NCBI RefSeq assembly: GCF_008801935.1
Contig: NZ_VZOT01000002.1
Location: forward strand, 186,001 to 250,000
Source: Comamonas kerstersii
Lineage (GTDB): Bacteria; Pseudomonadota; Gammaproteobacteria; Burkholderiales; Burkholderiaceae_C
Direction: 5' to 3'
Length of the DNA: 64,000 nt
Positions 9,510-17,127 of this stretch are shown here, in pieces. The position numbers and the translations under genes are program-made. The first letter of the stretch is position 1. Each line of letters begins with the position of its first letter. The notes beneath the pieces are model-generated. The model made no database searches, was not told the DNA's origin, and saw only the letters and a program-made list of their open reading frames with translations.

Positions 9510-9660
9510 GTGGGTGCGTGTTATGGGTTGCAGTGGTTGTCTCAGTCATCTGGGCGCCAGAGCGCTTGTCTTCATTATGAACCACCGCTCACGCCCCACA
9601 GCGGTGCGGCAACCAGCATGTAGCCTTCGCGGATTGCGAAGACTACAGCCGGGTTACGCT

Positions 9661-9915
9661 CTAACGCTTGCGCCGCGTGCCCAGTATCTCGCGCTGCTTT
9701 TCGATGCGCTGCTTGCGCTGGAGCTCCATGCGCTCCATGGCTTTGCGTGTGGTCAGCCCCGAGCGATCGGCATAGGTAAACCAGGCCGCGCACAGTGCAT
9801 AGCCCCCCACAACCCACCACCAGGACATGGCAGAAATGCCCCAGACGTCCACCACCTCCAGATGCGCCAGCACCCGCAACAATGCCAGCAGTGTTACTGC
9901 ACTCAACAGCCACAT
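9661..9915 (-). CDS. Small Trp-rich membrane protein, TIGR04438 type
   Basis: 84-aa protein starting MWLLSAVTLLALLRVL. It has two hydrophobic stretches separated by SWWWVVGGYALC, then a basic tail WFTYADRSGLTTRKAMERMELQRKQR. The order (TM, Trp cluster, TM, DRSGLT, charged tail) matches the TIGR04438 family of unknown function, typical of Burkholderiales. ATG 9915 is chosen because AGGAGAGGGAAG lies just upstream. The adjacent 9510-9660 gap holds an imperfect hairpin (9619-9647, 12-bp arms with one mismatch) without a T tract. The function is unknown; location in the inner membrane is inferred from hydrophobicity. Confidence 0.8.
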   Translation of the reverse strand: MWLLSAVTLLALLRVLAHLEVVDVWGISAMSWWWVVGGYALCAAWFTYADRSGLTTRKAMERMELQRKQRIEKQREILGTRRKR

Positions 9916-10034
9916 GATCTTCCCTCTCCTTGTGTCTTGGCTTTCAGGCTTACCGGGAACAGGGGCAAGCGTTCGCACCATGCATGTCTCTACAATGCAG
10001 GCTCCGTCGTCCCTGTCATGAGAAAAGTGTAGCG

Positions 10035-10340
10035 ATGAAGCGTTCTTTAATCACTATTGCGCTGACCCTTGGCTGCGTAGCACCGGCCATGGCCGATATG
10101 GCACTGGCCAAGACCCGCAGCTGCATGGCCTGCCATGCCGTAGAGAAAAAACTGGTGGGCCCGTCTTTCAAAGACATCGCCAAGCGCTATGCGGGCCAAA
10201 GCGATGTAGCGCCCCAGCTTGCCAGCAAAATCGTCAAAGGTGGCAGCGGCGTATGGGGGCCAGTGCCCATGCCTGCCAACAACCAGGTCAGCGAAGCGGA
10301 ATCGCACAAGCTGGCCGAATGGGTGCTGAGCTTCCAATAA
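10035..10340 (+). CDS. Small periplasmic class I c-type cytochrome (c551/c552 type)
   Basis: 101-aa exported monohaem cytochrome. A signal peptide ending about ALA/MAD precedes the haem site CMACH (Cys30, Cys33, His34), and GPVPMPANN supplies the likely axial ligand Met79. The fold and length match cytochrome c551/c552, electron shuttles between the bc1 complex and terminal or nitrogen-oxide reductases. The start is ATG 10035; the upstream frame has no signal peptide. The gene stands alone, divergent from the Trp-rich protein gene and closed by a strong terminator. The partner is unknown; the nap system of this window uses NapC, so it need not be the partner. Confidence 0.9.
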   Translation: MKRSLITIALTLGCVAPAMADMALAKTRSCMACHAVEKKLVGPSFKDIAKRYAGQSDVAPQLASKIVKGGSGVWGPVPMPANNQVSEAESHKLAEWVLSFQ

Positions 10341-10389
10341 GCATTGCGCTGTTGTTGCGCTGTTGATCTGCGCACACACGGGCTCCTAC

Positions 10390-10418
10390 AAAAAATCCAC
10401 CTTGCGGTGGATTTTTTT
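10390..10418 (+). terminator. Terminator of the cytochrome gene
   Basis: AAAAAATCCACC, loop TTGC, GGTGGATTTTTTT: a perfect stem flanked by A and T tracts, able to act in both directions. Confidence 0.9.
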
Positions 10419-10498
10419 ATAGCTGGCAGCGCTTGCTGCAACTGGTTTTCAGCATTAAACAACCTGCAAATACTGATAAATCAAACGCTAGCAGCTAT
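10417..10498. repeat. Comamonad intergenic repeat, copy 2 (two half units)
   Basis: The left half reads ATAGCTGGCAGCGCTTGCTGC (reverse complement of the family core) and the right half CAAACGCTAGCAGCTAT, so two half units face each other across about 40 bp directly after the terminator. Confidence 0.75.
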
Positions 10499-10529
10499 GG
10501 ATGCAATAGCACCCATAGCCATTCCAAGC

Positions 10530-11024
10530 TTACAGATCGCCAGAGCGGGATTCAGGGCGTGTCACACCCAGAGTATGGCTGCTGCGCAGTTGCTGCTCCA
10601 GCTGCCCCACATAGGCTGCGGTGGCGTTGTCGCTTTCCTGGGCACGAGACTGCAGATGAGACTCCAGCATGTCGATGCGCTCAATCAGCCTGCGCTCTTC
10701 CTCACGGTGCAGGTTTTCCATGGCAATGCGCAACTCCGTAAAGCGCGAGGCTTCGGCCTTGTCTGCCAGCTCACGCTGCGCCGCCATTTCCTTGGCATGG
10801 GCGCGCGACTCCAGCAGCCAGGTGCCCTGCATGGTCACAACATAAGCAATAAAGGCAGCAGCCATCAGTGCGGTCAGCACCAGCAAGATCAGCCCCAGCG
10901 GGCCTTCCACCGTGGTAAAGCCCAGCGACATGGGAACGCTCTGGGCCAGATAAGAAAAGTTGAAAAAAGCCAGCGCCCCGATCAACACGATGATCAGGAC
11001 CAGCAGGGCAACACGAGACTTCAT
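10530..11024 (-). CDS. Membrane-anchored protein with cytoplasmic coiled coil (LapA/DUF1049-like)
   Basis: 164-aa protein. The N-terminus has two TM segments (VALLVLIIVLIGALAFF and GLILLVLTALMAAAFIAYVV) separated by about 20 residues, the arrangement of LapA-domain proteins. After this comes a charged helical region of about 90 residues with heptad-like spacing (RFTELRIAMENLHREEERRL, IDMLESHLQSR), predicted to form a coiled coil. ATG 11024 is chosen because GAAGGAAA lies upstream; an earlier in-frame start at 11108 would place hydrophilic, non-conserved residues before the TM. LapA-like proteins take part in lipopolysaccharide assembly control, but the similarity here is topological, so the function is uncertain. 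Confidence 0.6.
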   Translation of the reverse strand: MKSRVALLVLIIVLIGALAFFNFSYLAQSVPMSLGFTTVEGPLGLILLVLTALMAAAFIAYVVTMQGTWLLESRAHAKEMAAQRELADKAEASRFTELRIAMENLHREEERRLIERIDMLESHLQSRAQESDNATAAYVGQLEQQLRSSHTLGVTRPESRSGDL

Positions 11025-11276
11025 GGCAATTTCCTTCAATGCAATTGGCACATGTTGTACCTCAAAAAGATGGGCATCTTCGTCCGCAAGCAGCGCCAAT
11101 CGCTGCAAATCAGTTTCCTACAAAGCAGCTGCTCTTGCGGGCCCCAGAAAGCGGTGGTGTTCCCTGCCACAAACAAGGCTAAAGCCAGCCTATGACGCAT
11201 GCGCAAGGCCTTCACCTACAAGGCGCCGTCAGCCTGATGCCAACACTACAACTTGTTTCAATTTGGAGGTACGACC

Positions 11277-11714
11277 TTGCGCACACACCACTACCCCACC
11301 TGGCTTGCCGGTCTGGCATGCGGCCTGACGCTCTCTACCGCAGCTCTCGCACAGACGGCAGGCACTCCCCAGCTGCCTGCGCCCAACCCCGAGGCGGCCC
11401 AGGCCGTACAACGCGCCATAGCAGCACTGGTCCAGGCAGCTAACGCCCAAGGCCCTTTGCTCACGACCAAGGAGTTCACCGACAGCTTCAACGAAAAAAT
11501 CTCTGCCGCACAGTTGCAGCAGGTGCTGAGCCAGATGCACCAGATCGTAGGCAACTGCAGCCTGGCCGGTCAGGTGCCAATTCCGGTGTCCATCGTGGGC
11601 AGCTACCTGCTCAACTGCGACAAGGCCTTTGTTCCGGTTGAGCTGGCTGTGGAAGAACAGGCCCCCTACCGCATCCATACGCTGCTGATTCGCCCCAGCT
11701 ACAGCAAGCTCTGA
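11277..11714 (+). CDS. Exported protein of unknown function with a TTG start
   Basis: 145-aa protein I do not recognise. TTG at 11277 is the likely start: GGAGG (11265-11269) is 7 bases upstream, and from there the N-terminus MRTHHYPTWLAGLACGLTLSTAALA is a good signal peptide. The mature part has a Pro-rich start, a helical segment rich in Ala/Gln, and a C-terminal half with two cysteines (VGNCSLAGQ and LLNCDKAF) about 23 residues apart that could form a disulfide in the periplasm. It sits between the coiled-coil membrane protein gene and the amino-acid ABC transporter, and is probably its own transcription unit. Confidence 0.65.
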   Translation: MRTHHYPTWLAGLACGLTLSTAALAQTAGTPQLPAPNPEAAQAVQRAIAALVQAANAQGPLLTTKEFTDSFNEKISAAQLQQVLSQMHQIVGNCSLAGQVPIPVSIVGSYLLNCDKAFVPVELAVEEQAPYRIHTLLIRPSYSKL

Positions 11715-11816
11715 CCAGCGCTGATACAGCAAAACTCAGCGCGTTGCACAAGTGTGTGAAGCGCTGATGCAAAAAACAGCACCAGTCCCAGACTGCCCTC
11801 TACAATGCATTGCAAC

Positions 11817-11833
11817 TTGGCACACATCATGCA
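11817..11833 (+). promoter_or_regulatory. Sigma-54 (RpoN) promoter of the amino-acid ABC operon
   Basis: TTGGCACACATCATGCAA has the -24 GG (11819-11820) and -12 GC (11831-11832) exactly 10 bases apart and matches TTGGCAC-N5-TTGCA with one mismatch. It lies 33 bases before the ATG of the binding-protein gene, leaving a leader of about 20 nt. NtrC-dependent expression under nitrogen limitation would fit an amino-acid transporter. Confidence 0.7.
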
Positions 11834-11865
11834 AAGCCAAGGTTCTCGCAACATTGGAGACTGGT

Positions 11866-12630
11866 ATGGCAAAGAAACTTCTGGGTTTGGCTTTGTTGGC
11901 CGCTTGTGCATCTGCAGCACAGGCTGCAGACCTCAAAGTCGCCATTGACCCCACCTACGAACCGTTCACCTACAAAACGGCAGACGGCACCCCCGCGGGC
12001 TTTGACGTAGACATCGCCAACGCGGTGTGCAATGAAATCAAGCGCAAATGCGTGTTCGTGGAGCAGGTATGGGACAGCATGATTCCCGGCCTGCAGGCAC
12101 GCAAGTACGACGTCATCGTCAGCTCGCTGTCAATTACCGATGAACGCAAGCGCGTGATCGACTTTTCTGACCGCTACTACAAGACACCGAGCGCCATCGT
12201 GGTGAAAAAGGGCACGGAATACACCGGCCCTGCATCGCTCAAGGGCAAGCGCATTGGCGTGCTCAAGGGCAGTACCCAGGAAAAATGGGCCATGGGTGAG
12301 CTCAAGCCCGCAGGCGTGACCATTGTTCCCTACGAAGCCCAGGACCAGGTCTATCTGGACATCAATGCTGGCCGCCTGGATGGCACCGTGGCCGATAAGG
12401 TGGAAGTGCACGGCGGCTTCCTGCGCAAGCCCGAAGGCAAGGACTATGGCTATGTCGGCCCTGACCAGTACGACGAAAAGTACTACGGCGAAGGGATTGG
12501 CATCGGCATGCGCAAAGGCCAGAAAGAGCTGAAAGAGCAGATCAACCAGGCCATCAAGACCATTCGCAGCAATGGCACTTACGACACCATTGCCAAGAAG
12601 TACTTTGACTTCGACCCCTACGGCAACTGA
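11866..12630 (+). CDS. Polar amino-acid ABC transporter, periplasmic binding protein (HisJ/ArgT-like)
   Basis: 254-aa class 3 solute-binding protein. It has a signal peptide ending CASAAQA/ADL, then VAIDPTYEPFTYK, GFDVDIANAVC, WDSMIPGLQARKYDVIVSSLSIT and ERKRVIDFSDRYY, all typical of the lysine/arginine/ornithine and histidine binding proteins. Two Cys in the AVCNEIKRKC segment can form the disulfide seen in that family. The start is ATG 11866 with GGAGA upstream. It is the first gene of a J-Q-M-P operon behind a sigma-54 promoter. A hairpin after its stop probably keeps its expression above that of the membrane genes. The basic amino-acid ligand is inferred from family resemblance. Confidence 0.92.
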   Translation: MAKKLLGLALLAACASAAQAADLKVAIDPTYEPFTYKTADGTPAGFDVDIANAVCNEIKRKCVFVEQVWDSMIPGLQARKYDVIVSSLSITDERKRVIDFSDRYYKTPSAIVVKKGTEYTGPASLKGKRIGVLKGSTQEKWAMGELKPAGVTIVPYEAQDQVYLDINAGRLDGTVADKVEVHGGFLRKPEGKDYGYVGPDQYDEKYYGEGIGIGMRKGQKELKEQINQAIKTIRSNGTYDTIAKKYFDFDPYGN

Positions 12631-12643
12631 TCCTGCAACGCTG

Positions 12644-12686
12644 TACTGCCCACTGTCGGCCCTTCTGACAGTGGGCAGTGTTTTTT
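12644..12686 (+). terminator. Hairpin with T tract between binding protein and permease genes
   Basis: A 13-bp stem (CTGCCCACTGTC pairing with GACAGTGGGCAG) closed by about 9 bases and followed by six T. It sits inside an operon, so it most likely acts as a partial terminator or as 3'-end protection, giving more binding protein than permease. Confidence 0.75.
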
Positions 12687-12701
12687 GGACACACATCGCG
12701 C

Positions 12702-13388
12702 ATGAGCGACTATTTCCTCCTCATTCTCCAGGGAGCGCTGCTGACCGTGGCAGTGTCAGTGGCGTCCTTGCTGGTCTCCACCGTGCTGGGGCTGCTGGGC
12801 GCTACCGCCAAGCTCTCTGGCAAAAAACCACTGGTGTGGCTGGCCACGCTCTACACCACGGTGATACGCGGCATTCCCGAACTGGTGCTGATGCTGCTGA
12901 TCTTTTATGGCGCAGCCATTGGTATCAACAACTTTTTTGAGTCCATAGGCTCGGACTTTGTGCTGGACCTCAACCCCTTTATTGCGGGTGTTGCCACGCT
13001 GGGCTTTATCTATGGCGCCTACATGACCGAGACCTTTCGCGGCGCCATCATGGCTATCCCCCGCGGTCAGATGGAAGCGGCCTGGGCCTTTGGCATGGGG
13101 GCTACGCAGACTTTTCTGCGTATTACCCTGCCGCAGATGGTGCGCTACGCCCTGCCCGGCTTTACCAACAACTGGCTGGTGCTGATCAAGGCCACGGCGC
13201 TGGTGAGCCTGATTGGTCTGCACGACATGACTTATCTGGCCAAGCAGGCCAGCGCTGCCACACGTGAGCCCTTTATCTTTTTGCTGTTTGCGGCAGGCCT
13301 GTATCTGGTGTTCACCAGCATCTCACTGTGGCTGCTCAAGCGCCTGAATGCACGCTACAGCCTGGGCACAGAGAAGGTGCAGTTATGA
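12702..13388 (+). CDS. Polar amino-acid ABC transporter permease (HisQ-like)
   Basis: 228-aa membrane protein with about five TM helices, starting MSDYFLLILQGALLTVAVSV. The EAA loop that contacts the ATPase is visible as GQMEAAWAFGMGATQTFLRITLPQMVRYALPG. The start at 12702 was chosen over an in-frame ATG at 12678 because the earlier one lies inside the T tract of the hairpin; the ribosome-binding site is weak either way. Its stop overlaps the start of the second permease (ATGA at 13385-13388), showing translational coupling. Confidence 0.92.
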   Translation: MSDYFLLILQGALLTVAVSVASLLVSTVLGLLGATAKLSGKKPLVWLATLYTTVIRGIPELVLMLLIFYGAAIGINNFFESIGSDFVLDLNPFIAGVATLGFIYGAYMTETFRGAIMAIPRGQMEAAWAFGMGATQTFLRITLPQMVRYALPGFTNNWLVLIKATALVSLIGLHDMTYLAKQASAATREPFIFLLFAAGLYLVFTSISLWLLKRLNARYSLGTEKVQL

Positions 13389-14098
13389 GCTGGGACATCA
13401 TCTTCCAGGCCGACACACTGGCCATGTACGGCCGAGGCCTGATCGTCACCCTGTCGCTGCTGCTGTCCAGCCTGGCCACAGGTGGCATCCTGGCCTTGCT
13501 GTGTGCACTCGCATTGACCAGCGGCTATACCGTGCTGGAAAAAGTCATCGGTGCCTTTACCTACTTTGTGCGCGGCACGCCACTGCTGATTCAGGTCTAC
13601 CTGATCTACTACGGACTGGGGCAGCTGGAGTGGATTCAGGCCCGCTGGGACGAGGTCTGGCCCTGGACGCACTTCAAGGAGCCGTTCTTCTGCGCCCTGC
13701 TGGCCTTTGCGCTCAACACCGCAGGCTATACGGCTGAGATGCTGGCAGGCGCCATCCGCGAGACCAATCCCGGCGAGGTCGAAGCCGCCCGCGCCATGGG
13801 CATGAGCAGCTGGCAGATCCGCTGGCGCATTGTGCTGCCCAGCGCGCTGCGCCGCACACTGCCGCCCTACTGCAACGAGGCAGTGATGATGCTGCACTCC
13901 ACCAGTCTGGCCAGCGTCGTGCCATCGCTGACCGATGTCACTGCCGTGGCCAGCCGCATCTACTCAGACTATTACCTGCCGTTCGAGGCCTATCTGACCG
14001 CTGCCGTCATTTATCTGTGCGTGACCTTTGCGCTGATTGGGTGCTTCCGTCTGCTCGAAAAACGCTACATGGCCTATCTGGCACCCCGTACGTACTAA
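13385..14098 (+). CDS. Polar amino-acid ABC transporter permease (HisM-like)
   Basis: 237-aa partner permease with the usual N-terminal TM and the family segment VRGTPLLIQVYLIYYGLGQLE. The EAA loop reads GEVEAARAMGMSSWQIRWRIVLPSALRRTLP, near residue 130. It pairs with the upstream HisQ-like protein to form the heterodimeric channel. It overlaps that gene by 4 bp and is followed after 6 bp by the ATPase gene. Confidence 0.93.
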   Translation: MSWDIIFQADTLAMYGRGLIVTLSLLLSSLATGGILALLCALALTSGYTVLEKVIGAFTYFVRGTPLLIQVYLIYYGLGQLEWIQARWDEVWPWTHFKEPFFCALLAFALNTAGYTAEMLAGAIRETNPGEVEAARAMGMSSWQIRWRIVLPSALRRTLPPYCNEAVMMLHSTSLASVVPSLTDVTAVASRIYSDYYLPFEAYLTAAVIYLCVTFALIGCFRLLEKRYMAYLAPRTY

Positions 14099-14104
14099 GC
14101 CTTC

Positions 14105-14881
14105 ATGACCTCTACTGCATACAAACTCCAAGCCGAAGACATTCACAAGCGCTATGGCAGCAACCAGGTGCTCAAAGGCGTATCGCTGACCGCCAGAGCC
14201 GGAGACGTGATCAGCCTGATTGGCAGCTCCGGCTCCGGCAAATCCACGCTGCTGCGCTGCATCAACTTGCTGGAAAAACCCCAGCAAGGCCGCATCGTGG
14301 TGGCCGGTGAAGAGTTGCAGCTCAAGCCCGGGCGCAATGGTGAGCTGGAAGCCGTCAACCCCAAGCAGCTGCAGCTCATGCGCACCAAGCTGGCCATGGT
14401 GTTTCAGCACTTCAACCTCTGGGCACACAAGACCGTGCTGCAAAACATCATTGAAGCGCCCGTGCATGTGCTGGGCGTCCCCAAAGATGAAGCCATTGAA
14501 CGCGCCCGCAAATACCTGCGTCTTGTGGGACTGGAAAACAAGGAAGACGCCTGGCCCAACCATATGAGTGGTGGCCAGCAGCAGCGCGTGGCCATTGCAC
14601 GCGCACTGGCCGTTGAGCCAGAGGTGATGCTGTTTGATGAGCCCACCTCCGCCCTGGACCCCGAGCTGGTGGGCGAGGTGCTGCGCGTGATGCAGCTGCT
14701 GGCGCAGGAAGGGCGCACCATGGTGGTTGTCACCCACGAAATGGGCTTTGCACGCGAAGTCTCTAACCACGTGGTCTTTTTGCACCAAGGCGTGATCGAA
14801 GAGCAAGGGAATCCGCGCGAAGTGCTGCTGCATCCCAAGAGCGAACGCCTGGCTAAATTCCTGTCCGGCAACCTCAAGTGA
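14105..14881 (+). CDS. Polar amino-acid ABC transporter ATP-binding protein (HisP-like)
   Basis: 258-aa ABC ATPase. Walker A is GSSGSGKST (about residues 39-47), the Q loop lies in [14 protein letters not shown], the signature is [15 protein letters not shown], Walker B is [16 protein letters not shown], and the switch histidine is in [12 protein letters not shown]. The 10-residue insertion [15 protein letters not shown] is typical of HisP and related basic amino-acid ATPases. It is the last gene of the operon; a weak hairpin (14951-14974) about 70 bp downstream may end the transcript. Confidence 0.95.
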   Translation: MTSTAYKLQAEDIHKRYGSNQVLKGVSLTARAGDVISLIGSSGSGKSTLLRCINLLEKPQQGRIVVAGEELQLKPGRNGELEAVNPKQLQLMRTKLAMVFQHFNLWAHKTVLQNIIEAPVHVLGVPKDEAIERARKYLRLVGLENKEDAWPNHMSGGQQQRVAIARALAVEPEVMLFDEPTSALDPELVGEVLRVMQLLAQEGRTMVVVTHEMGFAREVSNHVVFLHQGVIEEQGNPREVLLHPKSERLAKFLSGNLK

Positions 14882-14889
14882 GCGCAAAT

Positions 14890-14906
14890 TTCAGGGTCTA
14901 CCCGGA
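14890..14906. promoter_or_regulatory. 17-bp motif, site A
   Basis: TTCAGGGTCTACCCGGA, centred on the palindrome GGGT-N2-ACCC. A nearly identical copy (15 of 17 bases) lies at 17925-17941 upstream of the BMP gene. This copy is about 150 bp upstream of the small gene at 15054 and just after hisP. The binding protein is unknown. Confidence 0.45.
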
Positions 14907-15053
14907 GACAACCAACATTTGCTCACAAATTTTCTTGATCTGGCACATCAAAAAACGGGAACATTTTCCGTTTTGTCACAATCGAAAAGTAGCATGTGCT
15001 TTGCATGACCAACTGGTTGTGCTTTTCACTACTGAAGAAGAAGGGAGATAAAT

Positions 15054-15281
15054 ATGACAAACACACACACCCTCACCATCGACCGTTTCACCTTCGAGCC
15101 CAAGGCATTGCCCGAAGCCAATGGTCACTATCAGGCGCATCTGACCGTTGACAGCGGTAACGGCGTTGGCCGTACGTTGCGCTTTTTCACCTTCACGCCC
15201 TTGTTTCAGTCGGCAGACCGCGCTATCGCCTATGCCAAGCAACAAGCGCATGAATGGATGAAGCAAAAGGCGCTGGCCTGA
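15054..15281 (+). CDS. Small protein of unknown function, 75 aa
   Basis: 75-aa protein with no signal peptide or TM. It has an AGAAGGGAGATAAAT ribosome-binding site immediately before ATG 15054, a T/F-rich N-terminal half (TIDRFTFEPKALPEANGHY) that looks like beta strands, and a C-terminal helix (ADRAIAYAKQQAHEWMKQKAL). The 170 bp upstream and the terminator downstream make it a one-gene unit. The strong ribosome-binding site and the terminator support a real, expressed gene. I do not recognise the family. Confidence 0.7.
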   Translation: MTNTHTLTIDRFTFEPKALPEANGHYQAHLTVDSGNGVGRTLRFFTFTPLFQSADRAIAYAKQQAHEWMKQKALA

Positions 15282-15329
15282 AACACCCCGCCAGCATTTC
15301 TCAACCCGGGCTCTCAGGCCCACAAAAAC

Positions 15330-15360
15330 AAAGCGCTGTTCTCACAGCGCTTTTGCTTTT
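15330..15360 (+). terminator. Terminator between the 75-aa gene and murB
   Basis: AAAGCGCTGT, loop TCTC, ACAGCGCTTT, then TTGCTTTTTT. Being symmetric and T-flanked, it can also serve the convergent murB gene. Confidence 0.85.
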
Positions 15361-15369
15361 TTGAGGGCT

Positions 15370-16449
15370 TCACACGAACACAGGTTCAGGCTCGAGCTGG
15401 ATGCCAAAGCGCTCATAGACACTGGTCTGAATAGCGCGCGCCAAAGTCATGACCTCCCCCCCCGTCACGCTGTGGCTGCCAGTCCCACGGTTGACCAGCA
15501 CCAGCGCCTGTTTTTCATACACGCCCGCATTGCCCACCGTCTTGCCCTTCCAGCCACAGGCATCAATCATCCAGCCCGCAGCCAGCTTGATGGAGCCATC
15601 AGGCATGGGGTAGTGCACGATCTTGGGTTCGCGCGCGATGATGTCGCGGCACTGGTCTTCTGTCACCGTGGGGTTCTTGAAGAAGCTGCCCGCGTTGCCA
15701 ATGACGGCAGGGTCTGGCAGCTTGGCACGGCGGATGGCACAGACCCAGTCAAAAATCTGCTGGGCCGTGGGGTGGGCCACGCCTTCTTCCTGCTGCTTGC
15801 GCTGCAGGTCCAGATAGCCCAGCTCAGGTTTCCACAACTTAGGGAGCGCAAAGCGCACATGGGTAATCACGGCGCGGCCTGCCAGCCCCATGCCCTGAGC
15901 CCTAGCCACCGGCGTGCCAGCTGGCGCTGCAGGGGAATGCTTGAAGACAGAGTCCCGATAACCAAATGCGCATTGCGCAGCATTGAGTGTGAAGCTGTCA
16001 CCGCTGACCAGATCCACTGCATCCAGCTCATGAAAGCGGTCCTGCAGTTCTACGCCATAGGCACCAATGTTCTGCACCGGAGCTGCTCCCACCGTCCCCG
16101 GAACCAGTGCCAGATTTTCCAGACCACCGTAGCCCTGCTCTACCGTCCACTGCACCAGGTCGTGCCAGCGCACACCGGCACCCGCCTGCACAATCCAGCT
16201 GCGATCTGTCTCACCCACCAGCGCCATGCCGGGGATTTCCATCTTCAGGACGACGGCATCGACCACATCGCCCTTGAGCACAATATTGCTGCCACCGCCC
16301 AGCACAAAGACCTTGCGGCCCTGATAGTGTGTGCTGGCCATGAACGCCTGCACATCTGCACTGCTGCGAATGCGCACCAGCGTGTCTGCGCTGGCCACAA
16401 TGCCAAAGGTGTTGCAGTCCTGCAGGGGGGTATTTTTCTCGACTAACAT
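15370..16449 (-). CDS. murB: UDP-N-acetylenolpyruvoylglucosamine reductase
   Basis: 359-aa FAD enzyme that makes UDP-N-acetylmuramate for peptidoglycan. The FAD-binding segment FVLGGGSNIVLKGD lies near residue 50, followed by the family motifs GYGGLENLALVPGTVGAAPVQNIGAYG and GYRDSVFK. The C-terminal catalytic region includes NAGSFFKNP and AGWMIDACGWKG. The length and a single insertion before GLAGRAVITHV fit type I MurB. The open frame runs on upstream to 16992, but MurB similarity begins at ATG 16449, which leaves an 87-bp promoter gap with the divergent yajQ. Confidence 0.96.
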   Translation of the reverse strand: MLVEKNTPLQDCNTFGIVASADTLVRIRSSADVQAFMASTHYQGRKVFVLGGGSNIVLKGDVVDAVVLKMEIPGMALVGETDRSWIVQAGAGVRWHDLVQWTVEQGYGGLENLALVPGTVGAAPVQNIGAYGVELQDRFHELDAVDLVSGDSFTLNAAQCAFGYRDSVFKHSPAAPAGTPVARAQGMGLAGRAVITHVRFALPKLWKPELGYLDLQRKQQEEGVAHPTAQQIFDWVCAIRRAKLPDPAVIGNAGSFFKNPTVTEDQCRDIIAREPKIVHYPMPDGSIKLAAGWMIDACGWKGKTVGNAGVYEKQALVLVNRGTGSHSVTGGEVMTLARAIQTSVYERFGIQLEPEPVFV

Positions 16450-16536
16450 CCGGTCAATTGTCGCACTGCGCCTGCCAGCATGTCTGCAGCCGCATGCAAC
16501 TGCCCTACTCGACCATTCTTTTGAGAAAGACTTTCT

Positions 16537-17022
16537 ATGCCATCTTTTGACACCGTACTTGAAGCCGATTTCGTAGAAGTAAAAAACGCCGTTGAGAACG
16601 CTGCCAAGGAAATTGGCACCCGCTTTGACTTCAAGGGCACATCGGCCGCCATCGAACTCAAGGACAAGGAAATCACCATGTTCGGCGATGCCGAATTCCA
16701 GCTGCAGCAGGTGGAAGACATTCTGCGCAACAAGCTGACCAAGCGCAGCGTGGACGTTCGCTTCATGGATGTGCAGACACCCCAGAAGATTGGCGGTGAC
16801 AAGCTCAAGCAGGCAGTGAAGATCAAGAACGGCATTGAGTCTGACCTGGCCAAGAAAATCCAGAAGCTCATCAAGGACAGCAAGATGAAGGTGCAGGCCG
16901 CCATCCAGGGTGATGCCGTGCGCGTCACAGGTGCCAAGCGCGATGACCTGCAGGCAGCCATGGCCCTGATCCGCAAGGAACTGCCTGATCACCCCCTGTC
17001 ATTCAACAACTTCCGAGACTGA
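16537..17022 (+). CDS. YajQ-family nucleotide-binding protein
   Basis: 161-aa protein with the family start [22 protein letters not shown], the segment [17 protein letters not shown]-like loop [18 protein letters not shown], and the conserved end [14 protein letters not shown] LSFNNFRD. YajQ proteins are cytoplasmic with a double ferredoxin-like fold; the Xanthomonas and Pseudomonas members bind cyclic di-GMP and influence virulence. Whether this one binds c-di-GMP is not shown by sequence. It is divergent from murB and probably monocistronic. Confidence 0.92.
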   Translation: MPSFDTVLEADFVEVKNAVENAAKEIGTRFDFKGTSAAIELKDKEITMFGDAEFQLQQVEDILRNKLTKRSVDVRFMDVQTPQKIGGDKLKQAVKIKNGIESDLAKKIQKLIKDSKMKVQAAIQGDAVRVTGAKRDDLQAAMALIRKELPDHPLSFNNFRD

Positions 17023-17127
17023 CCATCGCTGCATGACACTGGCTGCGCCGGTATGGCCAGCCTTGTCGTGCACAGTGCTGCATAGGTAGACTGGGTGCTT
17101 TGCTCACCCCGTCTACTTTTTTTCGCC

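Noticed and set aside
8136..9623. Long plus-strand open frame (495 codons) opposite ilvD
   Set aside because: It is antisense to a gene with clear iron-sulfur dehydratase motifs, has no family motif and low-complexity His/Gly-rich composition typical of antisense frames.
9619..9647. Inverted repeat before ilvD as a terminator or riboswitch
   Set aside because: No T tract on either strand and no known fold; kept only as a note in the TIGR04438 entry.
14934..14950. TTGATCTGGCACATCAA as an FNR box
   Set aside because: The spacer is 7 instead of 4 bases, which FNR dimers do not tolerate.
15457..15464. Run of eight C (G on the coding strand) in murB as a phase-variation tract
   Set aside because: murB is essential and the tract encodes the conserved TGGE loop; slippage would be lethal.
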